Shown here: positions 30,881 through 39,933 of the stretch, one piece after another | Layout of the letters: every line of letters starts with the position of its first letter | How positions within the stretch are numbered: position 1 is the first letter of the stretch | Assembly: GCA_937921735.1 (NCBI GenBank) | Contig: CAKZTQ010000032.1 | Span: forward strand, 1 to 64,000 | Direction of reading: 5' to 3' | Length of the DNA: 64,000 nucleotides | Source of the DNA: an uncultured archaeon | Lineage (GTDB): Archaea; Hadarchaeota; Hadarchaeia; Hadarchaeales; Hadarchaeaceae | Position numbers and translations under genes: made by a program | The notes under the pieces: model-generated | The model's database searches: none | Seen by the model: only the letters and a program-made list of their open reading frames with translations | What the model was told of the DNA's origin: nothing

Positions 30881-31924
30881 CTATGTTAAGAAAATTTCTT
30901 TAGTTGCTCTGCAGAGCCAAACTAAAAAAAGCATGAACGGAACCTCCGTCAAAACTCCGACAACCGTTGCTATAGCTGCCCCAGAAGCTAAGCCGAAAAG
31001 GGTTATAGCGACTGCTATAGCGACATCGAAATTATTGCTTCCGGCTATAATCGCTGTCGGTGCGGCATCCTCATAGGGTAAACGAATGATCTTAGAAATC
31101 AAATAAGTTATCGCGAAGACGAACAAGATATTGACGAAAATCCCAGTTGCGATCATGCCAATGACCAAGGGTTGTTCAACGATCACATGCCCTTGTAGTG
31201 AAAATAGCACTATTAATGTGATGAGCAAAGCCACGATAGATGCTTTTTTGAGCAAGGGAGCGATCTTTCGATTGAGCCATTCGACACCCTTTCCCTCAAT
31301 GACTCTTTTCCTCGTATAATAACCGGCAATCAACGGTATGACTATATAAACAGTGACCGCAAACGCTATAGTTTCCCAAGGGATAGAAATACCAGAAATC
31401 CCAAGCAGGAAAACAGCTAGAGGAGCGTACAAAAATACCATCGATAAAGAATTTATAGTCGTCATAACGAGAGTGTGACCCATGTTACCTTCCGCCAAAT
31501 AACTCCAAACGAGAACCATCGCCGTGCAAGGAGCAACACCTAACAGAATCAACCCTGCCCTGTACTGCGAAGAAAGATCGGGGGACAAAAATGGGCGGAA
31601 GATAACGCTCAAGAAAAGCCAAGCGAAGAAAGCCATGGTGAAAGGTTTAACAGCCCAATTGCTGAACAAGGTCACAAATATAGGCTTAAGCGTTTTGCCC
31701 GCTCTCATCACCTGTTTGAAATCTATTTGAACCATTATCGGATAAATCATCGCAAATAAGCAGATGGCGATCGGAATCGATACGTGGGCTATGGTCAATT
31801 CACCCAACAAGCCAGAAATTTGAGGAAAAGCCTTGCCAAAACATATCCCTAGGATTATGCAAAGAGCAACCCAAAGGCTAAGATATTTTTCCCAGATTCC
31901 TAATTCTCTTTTTCTTTCAGCCAT
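30881..31924 (-). CDS. acr3: ACR3-family arsenite efflux permease
   Basis: 347 residues, full length for ACR3, with ten hydrophobic helices. WEKYLSLWVALCIILGICFG at the start and GVAPCTAMVLVWSYLAEGN in helix 4, with the conserved Cys needed for As(III) transport, are diagnostic; later GSNNFDVAIAVAITLFG is also conserved. It exports arsenite (or antimonite) across the membrane. The gene is clearly more AT-rich than its neighbours and sits beside tRNA-Leu, so recent transfer is likely. An ArsR-type regulator is not visible next to it. Confidence 0.95.
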   Translation of the reverse strand: MAERKRELGIWEKYLSLWVALCIILGICFGKAFPQISGLLGELTIAHVSIPIAICLFAMIYPIMVQIDFKQVMRAGKTLKPIFVTLFSNWAVKPFTMAFFAWLFLSVIFRPFLSPDLSSQYRAGLILLGVAPCTAMVLVWSYLAEGNMGHTLVMTTINSLSMVFLYAPLAVFLLGISGISIPWETIAFAVTVYIVIPLIAGYYTRKRVIEGKGVEWLNRKIAPLLKKASIVALLITLIVLFSLQGHVIVEQPLVIGMIATGIFVNILFVFAITYLISKIIRLPYEDAAPTAIIAGSNNFDVAIAVAITLFGLASGAAIATVVGVLTEVPFMLFLVWLCRATKEIFLT

Positions 31925-32085
31925 ATTTTCGGCCTTGGTTAGTTTATACGAGTAAATAATTTATACATCAGTGCCAGCGATTTTAGAGCTTGCTCGCACG
32001 TCTCGAGCTCTTCAAAGCTAATGCCGGTACCTTTGGCTCCCGTCCGCTTTCTGTGGGCCTTGTTTTCAAGGGGCATCTCAAACTA
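31925..32085. other. Spacer between acr3 and tRNA-Leu
   Basis: About 160 bases. The AT-rich part next to acr3 (AAATAATTTATAC near 31954-31966) probably holds its promoter on the minus strand. The rest shows nothing recognised. Confidence 0.4.
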
Positions 32086-32173
32086 TGGTGCGGGGGCGGG
32101 GATTTGAACCCCGGAACCCCTACGGGACAGGCTCCTGAAGCCTGCGCCGTTGGCCAGGCTTGGCTACCCCCGC
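32086..32173 (-). tRNA. tRNA-Leu (anticodon CAG)
   Basis: The acceptor stem GCGGGGG/CCCCCGC (32167-32173 with 32090-32096) is perfect. The anticodon stem CAGGC/GCCTG encloses the loop TTCAGGA, giving anticodon CAG. A long variable arm (CCCGTAGGGG region) marks a class II tRNA-Leu, and the T-arm is CCGGGGTTCAAATCCCCG. The discriminator is A and CCA is encoded. No intron is seen. An ATTAAAGAATT element upstream may be the promoter. Confidence 0.95.
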
Positions 32174-32272
32174 GATCGAAACTTGGCCATCCTAATTCTT
32201 TAATGTTAGGTCGGCGCCGTGAACTAAAACTTTATGAAGCTGGAACTGACAACAAAAAATTGATTGGTAAAT

Positions 32273-33454
32273 ATGCCGTTCGATTTCAGCTTCGAAGGTC
32301 TCCTAGCTTGGCTGGTGTTGATCCTCCTACTTAGCTTTATTACCATGTATCTCATGCCGTACCAGTTTACTTTCCAGACCCGTTTGATGATAGGGCAGGT
32401 GCGCAAGTCGTTGAGCCAGCTCGAGGAATGGGCAAAGGAGGGAAGGAGGATCGCGTTGAGCACGATTACCAAGCATGGCCGAACCAAGCGAGATATCGAG
32501 AAGGAGTTCGACGATTTCCTCGAATTCTTCACCATAGAGCCAGTCAGCGATGACCCGGCGGGGGTACTTCGGAGGCTGGAGCACGTGCTCGACGTGCGGA
32601 AGAAGCGCTTCGAGGGGATGGTCGCCCGCTTCGCCCCCAACGCTGATCCCGAGACCGCGGCGAACCTCGAGATGACTATCGAGGGAGCGATGGCGAGCAA
32701 CTTGGTCTTCCGCTTGGTGCGCCACTACATGTTGCTCGCGGAGAAGACCAAGAGCTATCAGCTGATAATGGCCCTCCAGATGCAGATGCCCATCCTAAAG
32801 GAGTACGCCAAGGCCTTCCTCGACGCTACTAAGGCCTTCGCCGAAGGGAAGCCGATCGGCGACGGCGTTGGCGCGATGGTGGCGACCAAGTTGGCAGGCG
32901 GCGCGAGCTGGAGGGAGCTCGTGGAGGACACCGTGTACGCGGAGACGAAATTCGACGGGCGAAAGCTGATAGTGGTCAAGGCAAAGGGTCCGGGAGGCAG
33001 GGTCGGCAAGCCCGGTGAGCTCATTAAGCGTTTGATGGAGAGGAGGAAGGTGGACAGGATCATAATGATCGACGCCGGGCTGAAGCTTGAAGGCGAGGAG
33101 AGCGGTCACGTCATCGAAGGCGTCGGCGCTGCGATAGGGGGCCCGCCGACCGAAAAGTACAAGATAGAGGAGATCGCGGTCAAGAAAGGCGTGCCCGTCG
33201 ATGCCATAATCGTCAAGGAGTCATTCAAGGAGGCCATCACGCCCCTCAACAAGCGCTTGGCGAAGGCGGTCGACGCCACCGTCGAGCGGGTTAAGCAGGC
33301 CATCCGAGAGCGCACCAAGCCGGGCGAGGTGGTGATCGTAGCCGGTATAGGCAACACTATAGGAATAGGCCAAAACCCCGAGGAGCTGCCTAAGGATTTC
33401 CCTGAGCCTAAAGAGGAAAAGGGGATAGAGTCCGACAAGCTGCTCTTTCGATAG
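32273..33454 (+). CDS. DUF1512 archaeal membrane-anchored protein
   Basis: 393 residues from ATG 32273. One N-terminal membrane helix (about 8-28, LLAWLVLILLLSFITMYLMP) is followed by QFTFQTRLMIGQVRKSLSQLEEW and a long soluble domain with MVATKLAGGASWRELVEDTVYAE, RKLIVVKAKGPGGRVGKPGE and a Gly-rich C-terminal VVIVAGIGNTIGIGQNP. This matches DUF1512, an archaeal family often found near core machinery; its function is unknown. It precedes fusA by about 70 bp. Confidence 0.85.
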   Translation: MPFDFSFEGLLAWLVLILLLSFITMYLMPYQFTFQTRLMIGQVRKSLSQLEEWAKEGRRIALSTITKHGRTKRDIEKEFDDFLEFFTIEPVSDDPAGVLRRLEHVLDVRKKRFEGMVARFAPNADPETAANLEMTIEGAMASNLVFRLVRHYMLLAEKTKSYQLIMALQMQMPILKEYAKAFLDATKAFAEGKPIGDGVGAMVATKLAGGASWRELVEDTVYAETKFDGRKLIVVKAKGPGGRVGKPGELIKRLMERRKVDRIIMIDAGLKLEGEESGHVIEGVGAAIGGPPTEKYKIEEIAVKKGVPVDAIIVKESFKEAITPLNKRLAKAVDATVERVKQAIRERTKPGEVVIVAGIGNTIGIGQNPEELPKDFPEPKEEKGIESDKLLFR

Positions 33455-33522
33455 GTTTTAATATCCTGCGGTTATTTTTTACCGATAAATCTCATAACAT
33501 AAGTCAGACACGAGGGAAAGGC

Positions 33523-35709
33523 ATGAGGCGCTACAAGCACCTTGCGGACGTTCAAAAGCTGATGTGGCAGCTGGAGCAGATACGCAACATAGGCATAGTG
33601 GCCCATGTCGATCACGGCAAGACCACGTTGACGGACAGCTTGGTCGCAGCCTCCGGCATCATAAGTTTCGAGCTCGCCGGCGAGCAGTTGTTCACCGATT
33701 TTCTGGAGATCGAGCAACAGCGAGGCATCACGATCCAGACATCCGCGGTGAGCCTCGCCCACACCTACGAAGGGAAGGAGTACCTGATCAACTTGCTCGA
33801 CACGCCTGGCCACGTGGACTTCAGCGGGGACGTGACCAGAGCCCTGCGCGCCATAGATGGTGTCATCGTCGTCGTCGATGCCGTCGAGGGGGTCATGGTG
33901 CAGACGGAGACCGTGCTGCGCCAAGCCCTGCGAGAGCGAGCGCGTCCAGTACTTTTTATCAACAAGGTCGACCGGCTAATAGACGAACTCAAGCTCACGC
34001 CAGAAGGCATGCAGGAGCGCTTCATCAAGATCATAACCAAGTTCAACCAGCTCATACGCAGGTATGCACCGCCTGACGTCGCTGAGCGATGGCAGGTGAG
34101 CGTCGAGGCCGGTTCCGTTGCGTTTGGCTCGGCTAAGGAAAAATGGGCGCTGTCAATAACGCAGATGAAGAAGAAGAACATCACTTTCAAGGATATCATA
34201 GAAGCGTACAGGAAAGGGGAACAGGCGAGGTTGGCCGAGGAAAGCCCGCTCTACGAGGTCATCCTCGACATGGTAGTTAAACACCTGCCCGATCCGAAGC
34301 AGGCGCAGTCCGATAGGATACCTGTCATATGGAAGGGCGAGATAAATAGCGAGCTCGGAAAGGACATGCTTACGTGCAACCCCAACGGCAAGATCTGCAT
34401 GGTCATAACGGATATTATCGTGGACGAGCACGCCGGTGTGATATCCACGGGCAGGGTTTTCTCCGGCACTTTGGAGAAGGGGAAGTCGGTTAGGCTGGTC
34501 GGCTTGGGTCAGGAGGCACGAATACAGCAGGTAGGCATTTACATGGGGCCAGATCGGATAATCGTGGACAAAGTGCCCGCGGGGAACATAGCCGCGATCG
34601 TTGGCATGAAGGAAGCGGTGGTCGGCGAGACGCTCATCGAGTCAGGAATTGAAGGGGCAGGATTTGAGGAGCTCAAATACGTAAGCGAGCCGGTCGTCAC
34701 GGTGGCGGTCGAGCCCAAGAACTTCCAAGACTTGCCTAGGTTGATCACCGCGCTGAAGAACATCTCGCGCGAGGACCCCAACGTCCACGTCAAGATCAAC
34801 GAGGAAACCGGCGAATACCTCGTGTCCGGCATGGGCGAGTTACACTTGGAGATAGTCGAATACAAACTTAAGGAGGCCGGGCTTGAGGTCAAGACCTCCG
34901 AACCGATCGTGGTCTACCGGGAAACTGTCACGGGCAAGGCCGGGCCCGTGGAGGGCAAGTCGCCGAATAGGCACAACAGATTTTTGATCTCCGTGGAGCC
35001 GCTCGAACCTGAGGTGATCAAGGCGATCGAGGAGGGCAAGGTCAACATGAAGCAAGATCGCAAGGAGCGCGCGAACGTGCTGCGGGGGCTCGGATGGGAC
35101 ACGGACGCCGCTAGGGGGGTCGTGACGATAGTCGGGCCGAACATCCTAACCGATGTCACGAAGGGGGTGCAGTACATGAGGGAGGTCGAGGACTACGTCA
35201 TCGAGGCCTTTACAGAGGTGGTGAACGAAGGGCCGTTGATGCGGGAACCCATGCGAGGGTTGAAGGTGCTGATCGTGGACGCGATGCTTCACGAGGACTC
35301 GGTCCACCGCGGTCCGGCACAGATAATCCCCGCGGTCAGGCGAGCGATTCAGGCGGCGGTCCTGATGGCTAAACCACAGGTGCTCGAACCTATCCTCAGG
35401 TTGGAGGTCCGCGTGCCCCAAGAGTTCTTGGGTAGCTGTACCAAGGTAATCCAAGGTCGACGTGGACGCATCATCTCCATGGAATCCGAGGAGGATATCG
35501 CCGTGGTTAAAGCGCTGTTGCCCGTGGCGAACTCCTTTGGGCTTGCGGCCGAAATGCGATCGGAGACGGAAGGGCGGGCAATATGGGGCACGGAGTTTGA
35601 GAAGTTTGACCCCATACCCAGAGAACTGCAGGAGCAGACGATCTTGGAGACCCGCAAGCGCAAGGGTCTCAAGCCGGAGCCACCCAAGCCCGAGGACTTT
35701 TTAGATTAG
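33523..35709 (+). CDS. fusA: Translation elongation factor EF-2
   Basis: 728 residues, the usual archaeal length. G1 IVAHVDHGKTTLTDS, RGITIQTSAVS, G3 LLDTPGHVDF and G4 FINKVDR are all intact. The domain IV tip reads VDAMLHEDSVHRGPAQ, with the His of the diphthamide motif (DxxxHxDxxHRG, here with Glu at one site). It moves tRNAs after peptide transfer. The last 41 bp overlap the convergent ksgA gene. Confidence 0.97.
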   Translation: MRRYKHLADVQKLMWQLEQIRNIGIVAHVDHGKTTLTDSLVAASGIISFELAGEQLFTDFLEIEQQRGITIQTSAVSLAHTYEGKEYLINLLDTPGHVDFSGDVTRALRAIDGVIVVVDAVEGVMVQTETVLRQALRERARPVLFINKVDRLIDELKLTPEGMQERFIKIITKFNQLIRRYAPPDVAERWQVSVEAGSVAFGSAKEKWALSITQMKKKNITFKDIIEAYRKGEQARLAEESPLYEVILDMVVKHLPDPKQAQSDRIPVIWKGEINSELGKDMLTCNPNGKICMVITDIIVDEHAGVISTGRVFSGTLEKGKSVRLVGLGQEARIQQVGIYMGPDRIIVDKVPAGNIAAIVGMKEAVVGETLIESGIEGAGFEELKYVSEPVVTVAVEPKNFQDLPRLITALKNISREDPNVHVKINEETGEYLVSGMGELHLEIVEYKLKEAGLEVKTSEPIVVYRETVTGKAGPVEGKSPNRHNRFLISVEPLEPEVIKAIEEGKVNMKQDRKERANVLRGLGWDTDAARGVVTIVGPNILTDVTKGVQYMREVEDYVIEAFTEVVNEGPLMREPMRGLKVLIVDAMLHEDSVHRGPAQIIPAVRRAIQAAVLMAKPQVLEPILRLEVRVPQEFLGSCTKVIQGRRGRIISMESEEDIAVVKALLPVANSFGLAAEMRSETEGRAIWGTEFEKFDPIPRELQEQTILETRKRKGLKPEPPKPEDFLD

Positions 35710-36529
35710 ATGCGATGTAGTTCGAAATGGAGCCCAGCTCTTCGGGCGTGAGGTCCATCACCCTCCTGTTCGCTAGATCCTTTGGGATCGTCTCGTCCAC
35801 GATCCTACGCCTTTCCGACTTAGGCTTTGGTTGTGGAAACACCTCATTAAACGAGTGAAATAGGGCATTGCGCACCTTTTGCCGCTTGTGCTGGAACAAC
35901 GCGCGGACTACATCGAAAAATAGGGCTTCATCGATTACGTAAAAGGGCGGACTTCGTGGCCTCAACCTCACCAACATGGACGAGACCTTTGGTCTTGGGA
36001 AAAATGCAGAAGGCTCGACCTCCTCCAACAACTCGACTTCCGCACGATAGTATACGCCAACCGTCAAACGACCATAGTCCTTGGAGCCGGGTTTGGCGAT
36101 TAGCCGTTGGGCGAACTCCTTTTGATACATCAAAACAGCAAGCTCGAAGTCATGCTCGAGCAATTTGAACGTGATCTCGGACGATATCGCGTAGGGCAAG
36201 TTCGCGACTACCTTATTGAAAGGCGGAAGCTCCATCTGCAAGATGTCTGCGTTCACCAGATCCACATTCGCGAGGCCCTTCGCCTGCTCCCGAAGGACTC
36301 GGAACAGCTTCGCGTCCCGTTCCACCGCTATTACCTTCCCCGCACGTTCTGCGAGCAGCTTCGTCAAGTTCCCCATCCCCGCACCTATCTCGAGCACAAG
36401 ATCGCGAGAAGAGACGCCCGCGTAATCGACCATCCTCCTTAACAAGCTAGGGTCGATCACGTGGATTTGACTGCCGCGTTTGTTTAACCTTATGCCATAT
36501 CTTCGCAAGGTCACAAGCAACTGGTGCAT
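35669..36529 (-). CDS. ksgA: rRNA adenine dimethyltransferase KsgA/Dim1
   Basis: 286 residues from ATG 36529 (GTG 36538 also possible). LRRYGIRLNKRGSQIHVIDPSLL is the start of the family; SAM motif LVLEIGAGMGNLTKLLAE, VIAVERDAKL, VVANLPYAISSEI (motif IV NLPY) and FFPRPKVSSMLVRL follow. It dimethylates two adenines near the 3' end of 16S rRNA. The QHFL motif of bacterial KsgA is QIHVI here. It reads 41 bp into the end of fusA. Confidence 0.94.
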   Translation of the reverse strand: MHQLLVTLRRYGIRLNKRGSQIHVIDPSLLRRMVDYAGVSSRDLVLEIGAGMGNLTKLLAERAGKVIAVERDAKLFRVLREQAKGLANVDLVNADILQMELPPFNKVVANLPYAISSEITFKLLEHDFELAVLMYQKEFAQRLIAKPGSKDYGRLTVGVYYRAEVELLEEVEPSAFFPRPKVSSMLVRLRPRSPPFYVIDEALFFDVVRALFQHKRQKVRNALFHSFNEVFPQPKPKSERRRIVDETIPKDLANRRVMDLTPEELGSISNYIASNLKSPRAWVAPA

Positions 36530-36539
36530 GCGATCCACG

Positions 36540-36550
36540 CTTTTTATAGT
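36540..36550. promoter_or_regulatory. TATA-like element between ksgA and the SWIM gene
   Basis: CTTTTTATAG lies 30 bp before ATG 36580, the right place for a TATA box with a very short leader. Its complement (CTATAAAAAG) could also serve ksgA. Confidence 0.5.
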
Positions 36551-36579
36551 TCGACCCTAGGAAATAGAATTAACGCCGG

Positions 36580-36942
36580 ATGTGCATGGTCTCCGAGGTC
36601 TTTTTGCGAAAAAGAAACGAACTGTTCAAAAAACTGAAGGAGGTCGGCTTACTGACGGATGAAGTCAGGCAGACGATCGTGGACACCTATGGTTCAAGGG
36701 GGAGAAAGGCCCTAGAGGTGATAGACAGGGGAGGTGTGGTAAAGCGAGGAAGGCGTTGGTTCGTACGCGGCAAAGGCGATGAGTACGAGGTGGTCCGAAC
36801 TTACTGCACCTGCCGCGATTACGTCTTAAATGTGGTCACCGAAAAAGTAGACGTCGATATGTGCTACCATGTGCTGGCGAAGGTGATATGCGAGATGTTG
36901 GACGCTTACTACATGGGTGGTGAGGGTGCGCCTAGTGATTAA
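36580..36942 (+). CDS. SWIM zinc-finger protein
   Basis: 120 residues. The C-terminal half has TYCTCRDYV ... DMCYHVLAKV, the CxCx(n)CxH SWIM motif that binds zinc and then DNA or protein. The N-terminal half (KLKEVGLLTDEVRQTIVDTYGSRGRKAL) is helical and basic. Small stand-alone SWIM proteins of this type occur in archaea; in haloarchaea and others some are linked to RadA paralogues, but no such partner is here. It overlaps the aspartokinase start by 26 bp. Confidence 0.75.
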   Translation: MCMVSEVFLRKRNELFKKLKEVGLLTDEVRQTIVDTYGSRGRKALEVIDRGGVVKRGRRWFVRGKGDEYEVVRTYCTCRDYVLNVVTEKVDVDMCYHVLAKVICEMLDAYYMGGEGAPSD

Positions 36943-38344
36943 GTTCGGTGGGGTACCGGTCAAGGACGGCAGGAGCATTCGTAACGCCGCGCAGCTCGTC
37001 GTCGCCCGCTATCGAAGGGGAGACGAGGTGGTCGCCGTCGTCTCGGCCATGGCAGGCATCACAGACGAGCTAGTAGCAATAGCTCATCGCTTGCTCGAGC
37101 CCGGGACGAACGCCGAGCAATTGATCTCCGACTTCATGGACCGTATTTCGGGTAGGCATCTACAAGCTTGTAAAGATGCCATCGATGATGAGGCCACGTT
37201 GAGTCGTACTTCCAGGGCGGTGGAGAACGCACTCGAAAACTTGGAGAGGGTCCTGACGGGCGTAGCGTATTTGGGCGAGCTCTCGCCCCGATCGCAGGAT
37301 TTAATAATGTCCTTTGGCGAACGCCTTTCGGCGCCGATTCTAGCAGGCGCGATCCAATCGCTCGGGGTTCCCGCTCGTTACTTAACCGGCTTCGAGGCCG
37401 GCATCGTAACCGATAACCGCCACACCGAGGCCAGGCCCATTTTTGAGCTGACCCGAAAGCTCGTACGGCAGCGGTTGGGCAAGCTGTTGGCAGCCCGAAA
37501 GGTCCCGGTGGTGGCTGGCTTCATAGCTGGTACGGAAGACGGCATCGTGACGACGCTTGGGCGAGGAGGCTCGGATTACTCCGCTTCCATCATAGGTGCC
37601 TCAATAGGGGCCGACGAAATATGGGTGATGACGGATGTCGACGGCATCATGACCGCAGATCCGAGGGTCGAACCCGACGCTAAGGTGATAGACACCATCT
37701 CCTATCTTGAGGCCACCGAGCTGGCATATTTCGGAGCCAAAGTGCTACACCCGAAGACCATCGAGCCAGCGATGGAGCTGGACATCCCCGTTCGCGTGCG
37801 CAGCGCGTTCAACCTCTCCCATCCAGGGACGGTGATAGTCAGGAAGCCGAGAAAGGTGAAAAACACGGTGAAGGCCATCACAATGAGCAAGGAGGTGGCG
37901 GTGATAACGGTCGGTGGTCCGGGCATGATCGGGATGCCAGGAGTGGCCGCCGCGGTGCTCGACATTTTGGCTAGGGCGAATATCAAGGTTTTAATGATAT
38001 CTCAAAGTTCTTCGCAAGCAAACATAAGCTTCGTCGTCCCCAGGGCCGAGCTGGAGGCCGCGTTGAAGGCGTTACGCGTCGAGTTCGCCGAGCGCCGCAT
38101 CGACTGGCGCATAGACTACGATCGAAACGCTAGCATCATCGCCACCGTGGGCGCTGGCATGAAGGGTACCCCTGGCGTGGCCGCGCGGGTCTTCGGGACG
38201 ATGGGCCGCGAGAACATAAACATAATCATGATAGCCCAAGGCTCATCTGAACTGAACATATCGTTCGTGGTCGCCGAAGAAGATGCTATAAAGGCTGTGC
38301 GTGCCCTGCACGCCGAGTTCGGGTTGGGTCGAGGACCCCGCTGA
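36917..38344 (+). CDS. lysC: Aspartate kinase with two ACT domains
   Basis: 475 residues from GTG 36917 (or 36920). The kinase domain carries FMDRISGRH-type helices, SFGERLSAPI, GFIAGTEDGIVTTLGRGGSDYSAS, VMTDVDGIMTADPRV and YFGAKVLHPKTIEPA. Two ACT domains follow (from about residues 325 and 405), which normally bind Lys or Thr. It starts the Asp family pathway to Thr, Met and Lys. The first motif reads KFGGVPVKDG instead of KFGGTSVxDG, so two well-conserved residues of the phosphate loop are changed. The convergent small gene begins one base after the stop. Confidence 0.92.
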   Translation: MVRVRLVIKFGGVPVKDGRSIRNAAQLVVARYRRGDEVVAVVSAMAGITDELVAIAHRLLEPGTNAEQLISDFMDRISGRHLQACKDAIDDEATLSRTSRAVENALENLERVLTGVAYLGELSPRSQDLIMSFGERLSAPILAGAIQSLGVPARYLTGFEAGIVTDNRHTEARPIFELTRKLVRQRLGKLLAARKVPVVAGFIAGTEDGIVTTLGRGGSDYSASIIGASIGADEIWVMTDVDGIMTADPRVEPDAKVIDTISYLEATELAYFGAKVLHPKTIEPAMELDIPVRVRSAFNLSHPGTVIVRKPRKVKNTVKAITMSKEVAVITVGGPGMIGMPGVAAAVLDILARANIKVLMISQSSSQANISFVVPRAELEAALKALRVEFAERRIDWRIDYDRNASIIATVGAGMKGTPGVAARVFGTMGRENINIIMIAQGSSELNISFVVAEEDAIKAVRALHAEFGLGRGPR

Positions 38345-38345
38345 T

Positions 38346-38612
38346 TTAAGGGAGGAAGGATTCCTTTCTGGAATCGGGTATTCGCCTGCTGAGCAATTGC
38401 CCGCAGCGATCGCACTTGAGGAGTACCCAAGTCCCCCGTCTTTCGATGGGTTCCATAGATCTCCCACAGCACCGTGGGGCGGTGCTGCCGTCTAGCCCCT
38501 TTGCTCGTAGACGGTCCGTCAAGCGCTCTCGCATCGCCTTAGTCTGCAGTCTCCATAAAGCGTAGCCTGCGGCGGCTATGGAAAGAATTCCTATCCCCAG
38601 CTCGATGAGCAT
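38346..38612 (-). CDS. Small membrane protein with a zinc-ribbon tail
   Basis: 88 residues. One N-terminal hydrophobic helix (LIELGIGILSIAAAGYALW) is followed by a basic stretch and then CCGRSMEP ... LLKCDRCGQLL, a probable zinc ribbon on the cytoplasmic side. The family is not recognised. The AT-rich stretch 38625-38665 is probably its promoter. Confidence 0.55.
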   Translation of the reverse strand: MLIELGIGILSIAAAGYALWRLQTKAMRERLTDRLRAKGLDGSTAPRCCGRSMEPIERRGTWVLLKCDRCGQLLSRRIPDSRKESFLP

Positions 38613-38670
38613 CCTCCTCCCGCTCCTCCGTTTTTTATTTTTCCTTTAAGGGGAAAAATATTTTTCGCTT

Positions 38671-39351
38671 TTATTCAAACCGGGGCAAGTGGCGCTTTTG
38701 TTCATCTGAAGGGTAAAAACAAAGGTCACGGATCGGGCAATTTCCACATAAGGGTGCACGCGCGCGGCAGTACCGCCGGCCGTGTTGTATCAGCAGGATG
38801 TGCGCCTCCCCCCTGCGGCCGCTCGGGACGAGGGCTTCAAGCTTCGCCCTGACCTCTTCATAGCCATCCCCGGCGCTCGTGAAACCGAGCCTTTCCGATA
38901 TCCTGAAGATATGGGTGTCGATCGGCAGCACATCGCGCCCTCCCGCGAACAGCAAAACGCAATCGGCAGTTTTGAACCCCACGCCAGGTAATGCCAAAAG
39001 CTCTCGCCGCGCTTCTTCAACGGGTTTGCGGATAACCTTTCGGAGATCGCCGCCATATTTCTCGCAAACGATTTGAGCTATCTGCTTCAACCGCGCGGAC
39101 TTCATTTGGTGAAGGCCGGCCGGTTCTATCAAACGTTGGATCTCCTTTGGGTCGGCTTGGGCTAGTTCTTCAGGCTTTTTAAACTTCTGCATCAAGCGAT
39201 CGAACGCCAGTTTGGTGTTGCGCCAGTTGGTATTCTGTGACAGCACCGTCTGCACGAGTACTTCAAATGGGTTCTTGCTTCGATATTTCCAGAGCTGGAA
39301 CTCCGCGCTCAGGCGGTTGAGTATTTCGATGATTCGCCAGCGATCGTCCAT
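38671..39351 (-). CDS. nth: Endonuclease III (DNA glycosylase/AP lyase)
   Basis: 226 residues. HhH-GPD motif LLALPGVGFKTADCVLLFAG holds the catalytic Lys; LPIDTHIFRISERLG holds the catalytic Asp. The C-terminal cluster CRARAPLCGNCPIRDLC fits Cx6Cx2Cx5C for a [4Fe-4S]. It removes oxidised pyrimidines and cuts abasic sites. Confidence 0.94.
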   Translation of the reverse strand: MDDRWRIIEILNRLSAEFQLWKYRSKNPFEVLVQTVLSQNTNWRNTKLAFDRLMQKFKKPEELAQADPKEIQRLIEPAGLHQMKSARLKQIAQIVCEKYGGDLRKVIRKPVEEARRELLALPGVGFKTADCVLLFAGGRDVLPIDTHIFRISERLGFTSAGDGYEEVRAKLEALVPSGRRGEAHILLIQHGRRYCRARAPLCGNCPIRDLCFYPSDEQKRHLPRFE

Positions 39352-39444
39352 GGGCGGCCCTCAGCGATGTCGGATATTCGTCATTCCGCTACCCTTACCT
39401 CTTAAATTTTGGAGCTAGTTTATCATTTTTGGGATGAGGTGAAC

Positions 39445-39837
39445 ATGGGGTTGACTTATGTCGTTTACCTTATGCTCATCTTGGGTTCCTTCACCTTCGG
39501 GTTTGAAGCCCTTCTCCTCGGCTTGGGAGGGCGGCTTTTCGTGCTTTATCGCGAAAATCGCTCGCGCACGCTCAAGCTGGCGTTATCGCTTGGGCTAGCG
39601 ATAACATGTTTGTCGATCGCCATCTCGAGCCTACTCGGCTTACAGCTCATACACTTATGCGCATCCGTGCTCGCGTGCACGCTGCTCTTGAGTTTGATCG
39701 TCGGGCGTTGTAAGAAATTCGTAAAAACACCGCTGCCCGTGCCTCCACCCATTGCAGACGATGAAATTAAAAAGATGCTTAATAAGCACGGCCTGTGCGA
39801 ATTCAAGGAGGAAGACGAAGCCAGTAGCAAGAGCTAG
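39445..39837 (+). CDS. Small membrane protein of unknown function
   Basis: 130 residues from ATG 39445, behind GAGGTGA. Three hydrophobic helices: about 2-25, 43-63 and 66-88. A Pro-rich linker and a soluble tail with DDEIKKMLNKHGLCEFKEED follow. No family is recognised. A TATA-like CTTAAATTTT lies at about 39401. Confidence 0.55.
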   Translation: MGLTYVVYLMLILGSFTFGFEALLLGLGGRLFVLYRENRSRTLKLALSLGLAITCLSIAISSLLGLQLIHLCASVLACTLLLSLIVGRCKKFVKTPLPVPPPIADDEIKKMLNKHGLCEFKEEDEASSKS

Positions 39838-39887
39838 TTTTCCGCGCCCCTTGTGGTTTGGCTTCCCCTGTCGCAGGGTGGGGAAAA

Positions 39888-39897
39888 TTTTTTAAAC
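39888..39897 (+). promoter_or_regulatory. TATA box of acsA
   Basis: TTTTTTAAAC lies 37 bp before ATG 39934, right after an inverted repeat of the type CTTCCCC ... GGGGAAA (about 39862-39886) that could be an operator or the end of the previous transcript. Confidence 0.5.
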
Positions 39898-39933
39898 AAC
39901 AAAAGAGTTTAGTGTGGATACCAAGGGATCATC

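Noticed and set aside
31924-32085. ArsR-type regulator gene before acr3
   Set aside because: No frame with a winged helix or Cys pair fits in the spacer.
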